Shown here in pieces: positions 62,376 to 64,000 of a stretch of 64,000 nucleotides of DNA. Location of the stretch: contig RCTD01000001.1 of assembly GCA_014898415.1 (NCBI GenBank), positions 2,356,001-2,420,000 on the forward strand, written 5' to 3'. The notes under the pieces are model-generated. The model ran no database searches. It saw nothing but the letters and a program-made list of their open reading frames with translations, and was not told the DNA's origin. The DNA comes from Stromatinia cepivora (Eukaryota; Ascomycota; Leotiomycetes; Helotiales; Sclerotiniaceae). The position numbers and the translations under genes were made by a program. The stretch's first letter is position 1, and each line of letters opens with the position of its first letter.

Positions 62376-64000
62376 TCACATCGATCTCCGCTGCCTGAGA
62401 ACTTTGGTCAACATCCAGACTAAATTTCGCAAATTTTCCCTTCTCTCGCAATTTCTTTCATACTTTATGAAAATATAAGGACTAATAAGCCACAAAGTAG
62501 CAATTCCAGCAAGTATGGAACCGGCGACATTCGAACCCAAACCATTGTACATCTGGTCTGCGAAATAGAGGGAATATGCCACAAAGTAGAGCTCGTAGAG
62601 TAGAATATGCGGCGAAGGCCGAAGATGCGTAGACTGTGTATGTCTATATCTATCAGTCTGAGTAAGGGAAAAGGTCAAGAGTGCGTTGACTTACATCCGT
62701 TAAATAGTTCCCAAGCGCGTACTCAATTTCGTTAGCTGCAAATCCAGCACCTGCTAATCCTATCATCGGTACAACCCAGTCAATACCATAAACCAAAGGT
62801 GGAGTAGTCCAAGCCATAAGCCAAGACCAGCCGCCAAAGCTGATGCTCCGGTAGCAAAACCAAGTATTTTGTCTTCAGGTTCAAGCTGCTTCGTTTCGGC
62901 ACGCTTCTCAAGATGACGGAATTCTAGCAATCTGACTGGAACACCACAAATCATTCCTATAACGTATGCAATAAATGCTAATGAGTATGAAGTCTGGGTA
63001 AATCCATACGGCTTAAATACGACATCTAAGGCTTCAGTGAAAAGAAATAATAAGGAGAATGCTATGGCGGCTAGGGTTGCCATCGTAAAGATGATAGGTT
63101 CCTGGAAGAATAGTCTCGCTGGTTGAATAATGGCACTCTGACAGAAAGTACGGAGATCTGGAACGTGATCTTCTGCTGTTTGTGTGCGGAGTTTGAGTGC
63201 TCCTGCGTATGATTGTACAGCGATAACATGATTTCCAAGCAGTTTACTGGGGCGGGTTTCGGAGATACTGCCCAGGAAGAGAAGGATAAATACACAGAAA
63301 GAAATGATAGCACCAATGTGATACAACCACCGCCTATTTTTGGAGCTTGTATTAGTTATAGGGTGTATTATGATAAAGTGTTAGGTGTATGAATGGGAGA
63401 TTAACTCACCAACCAAGTACACTGGTGATGTAGGTTCCATATATTGGCCTGTTTGATTAGTTAGTTGGGGTTCCCTATATTTATTGCACTCCAACATTGC
63501 TCCTTTGCTTTGCGAATTTGCGAGATGTTGTTCGATTTTACTTACCCTAAAGCGACTCCCAATCCCGCTGACAGGACCCACGCGTAGATTGCATGACCTT
63601 GGGATGCGGGCTTCCACATATCCTCCAGACTGCCCACAATAACAGTAGCAGGAACGGATGAGGCCGCACCCATGATAAATCGTCCGATATATGCCCCTGC
63701 AATTGAAGGCACAAGTCCAGTAATCAGGCAACTAACCGGTAACAAGAGGGCAGCACATATGAGTACCGGTTTTCTTCCGAAAGCTTCTGAATATGGCGGA
63801 AAGACAATGCTTCCTACGGCTTCACCGATTCCGTACCTACACAAAACAGATGAGAAAATACGTTGGGACAATCCGTACTTGGTGCATGCTTACATGAGGG
63901 AAAATGCAATGAGTGACTGCGTTGAGAAATTCCATATTCTGTAGCTGCTGGTGCAGCTGCGATCAACTTTTGAAAGTCTTAGCATTTATTGTAAAGAAAA
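62376..64000 (-). pseudogene. DHA1-type MFS transporter, truncated by window end, several frameshifts
   Basis: Drug:H+ antiporter-1 type MFS protein, normally an efflux pump for small organic molecules. Exons (minus): N-terminal piece ending 63894, then 63836-63546, 63448-63410, 63333-62695 and 62633-62376. Splice sites are intact. Clear family sequence: YGIGEAVGSIVFPPYSEAFGR, GHAIYAWVLSAGLGVALG, GPIYGTYITSVLGWRWLYHIG, PEDKILGFATGA, MAWTTPPLVYGIDWVVP, FAADQ-type MYNGLGSNVAGS. The family pattern is spread over different frames at about 63915-63920 (N-terminal piece), about 62830-62840, and within the last exon, where a stretch near its start reads as family-like only in another frame. The exon 63333-62695 is one base short of keeping phase. 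Probably a pseudogene, unless the assembly is error-prone here. Confidence 0.7.

Overview
The window looks like a filamentous ascomycete chromosome, probably a leotiomycete near Botrytis/Sclerotinia. Genes carry short GT-AG introns of about 50-150 bp, and gene families are typically ascomycete. The middle is a roughly 27 kb AT-rich island of retrotransposons riddled with C-to-T and G-to-A changes, as left by repeat-induced point mutation (RIP). The taxon is inference; the rest was read from the sequence.

Left gene block (1-9.6 kb): a Yta7/Abo1-type AAA-ATPase with a bromodomain region (minus), then a divergent pair of a kappa-class glutathione S-transferase (minus) and an HSDL2-like short-chain dehydrogenase (plus). 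This pair shares a promoter of about 276 bp, and both proteins end in a peroxisomal targeting tripeptide (AKL and SKL).

Island (about 9.76-36.58 kb): a three-level nest. The oldest layer is a degraded Ty3/gypsy-like element on the plus strand, bounded by roughly 150-bp direct repeats. Into it inserted two copies of one 7.06-7.08 kb chromodomain Ty3 element with 282-bp LTRs: copy 1 plus at 9961-17021 (TSD ATATA) and copy 2 minus at 18915-30622 (TSD TATAT). A 72-bp TG...CA insertion (TSD AATGA) also sits in the oldest layer. Copy 2 carries two 2307-bp short LTR elements with 163-bp LTRs in opposite orientation. Their target duplications are exchanged between the copies and the 1989 bp between them is reversed relative to the rest of copy 2, which is the footprint of an inversion by recombination between the two short elements. 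None of these elements can encode an intact polyprotein.

Right gene block (37.4-64 kb): tRNA-dihydrouridine synthase Dus1 (minus), a Bni4-like septum/chitin scaffold with a PP1-docking motif (minus), a 5.3 kb gene-poor stretch, Swc5 of the SWR1 complex (plus), an ER-type lysophospholipid acyltransferase (minus) divergent from a mitochondrial NAD/NADH kinase (plus), a small secreted eight-cysteine protein (plus), a Dal5/Tna1-family MFS permease (minus), an unrecognised gene with one apparent frameshift (minus), and a DHA1-type MFS gene cut by the window end with several apparent frameshifts (minus). Most are ordinary housekeeping genes without operon-like links. The clearest functional pairing is the divergent peroxisomal GST/SDR pair.

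Exon boundaries were inferred by eye from splice consensus, reading-frame continuity and remembered family patterns. No database search was run.
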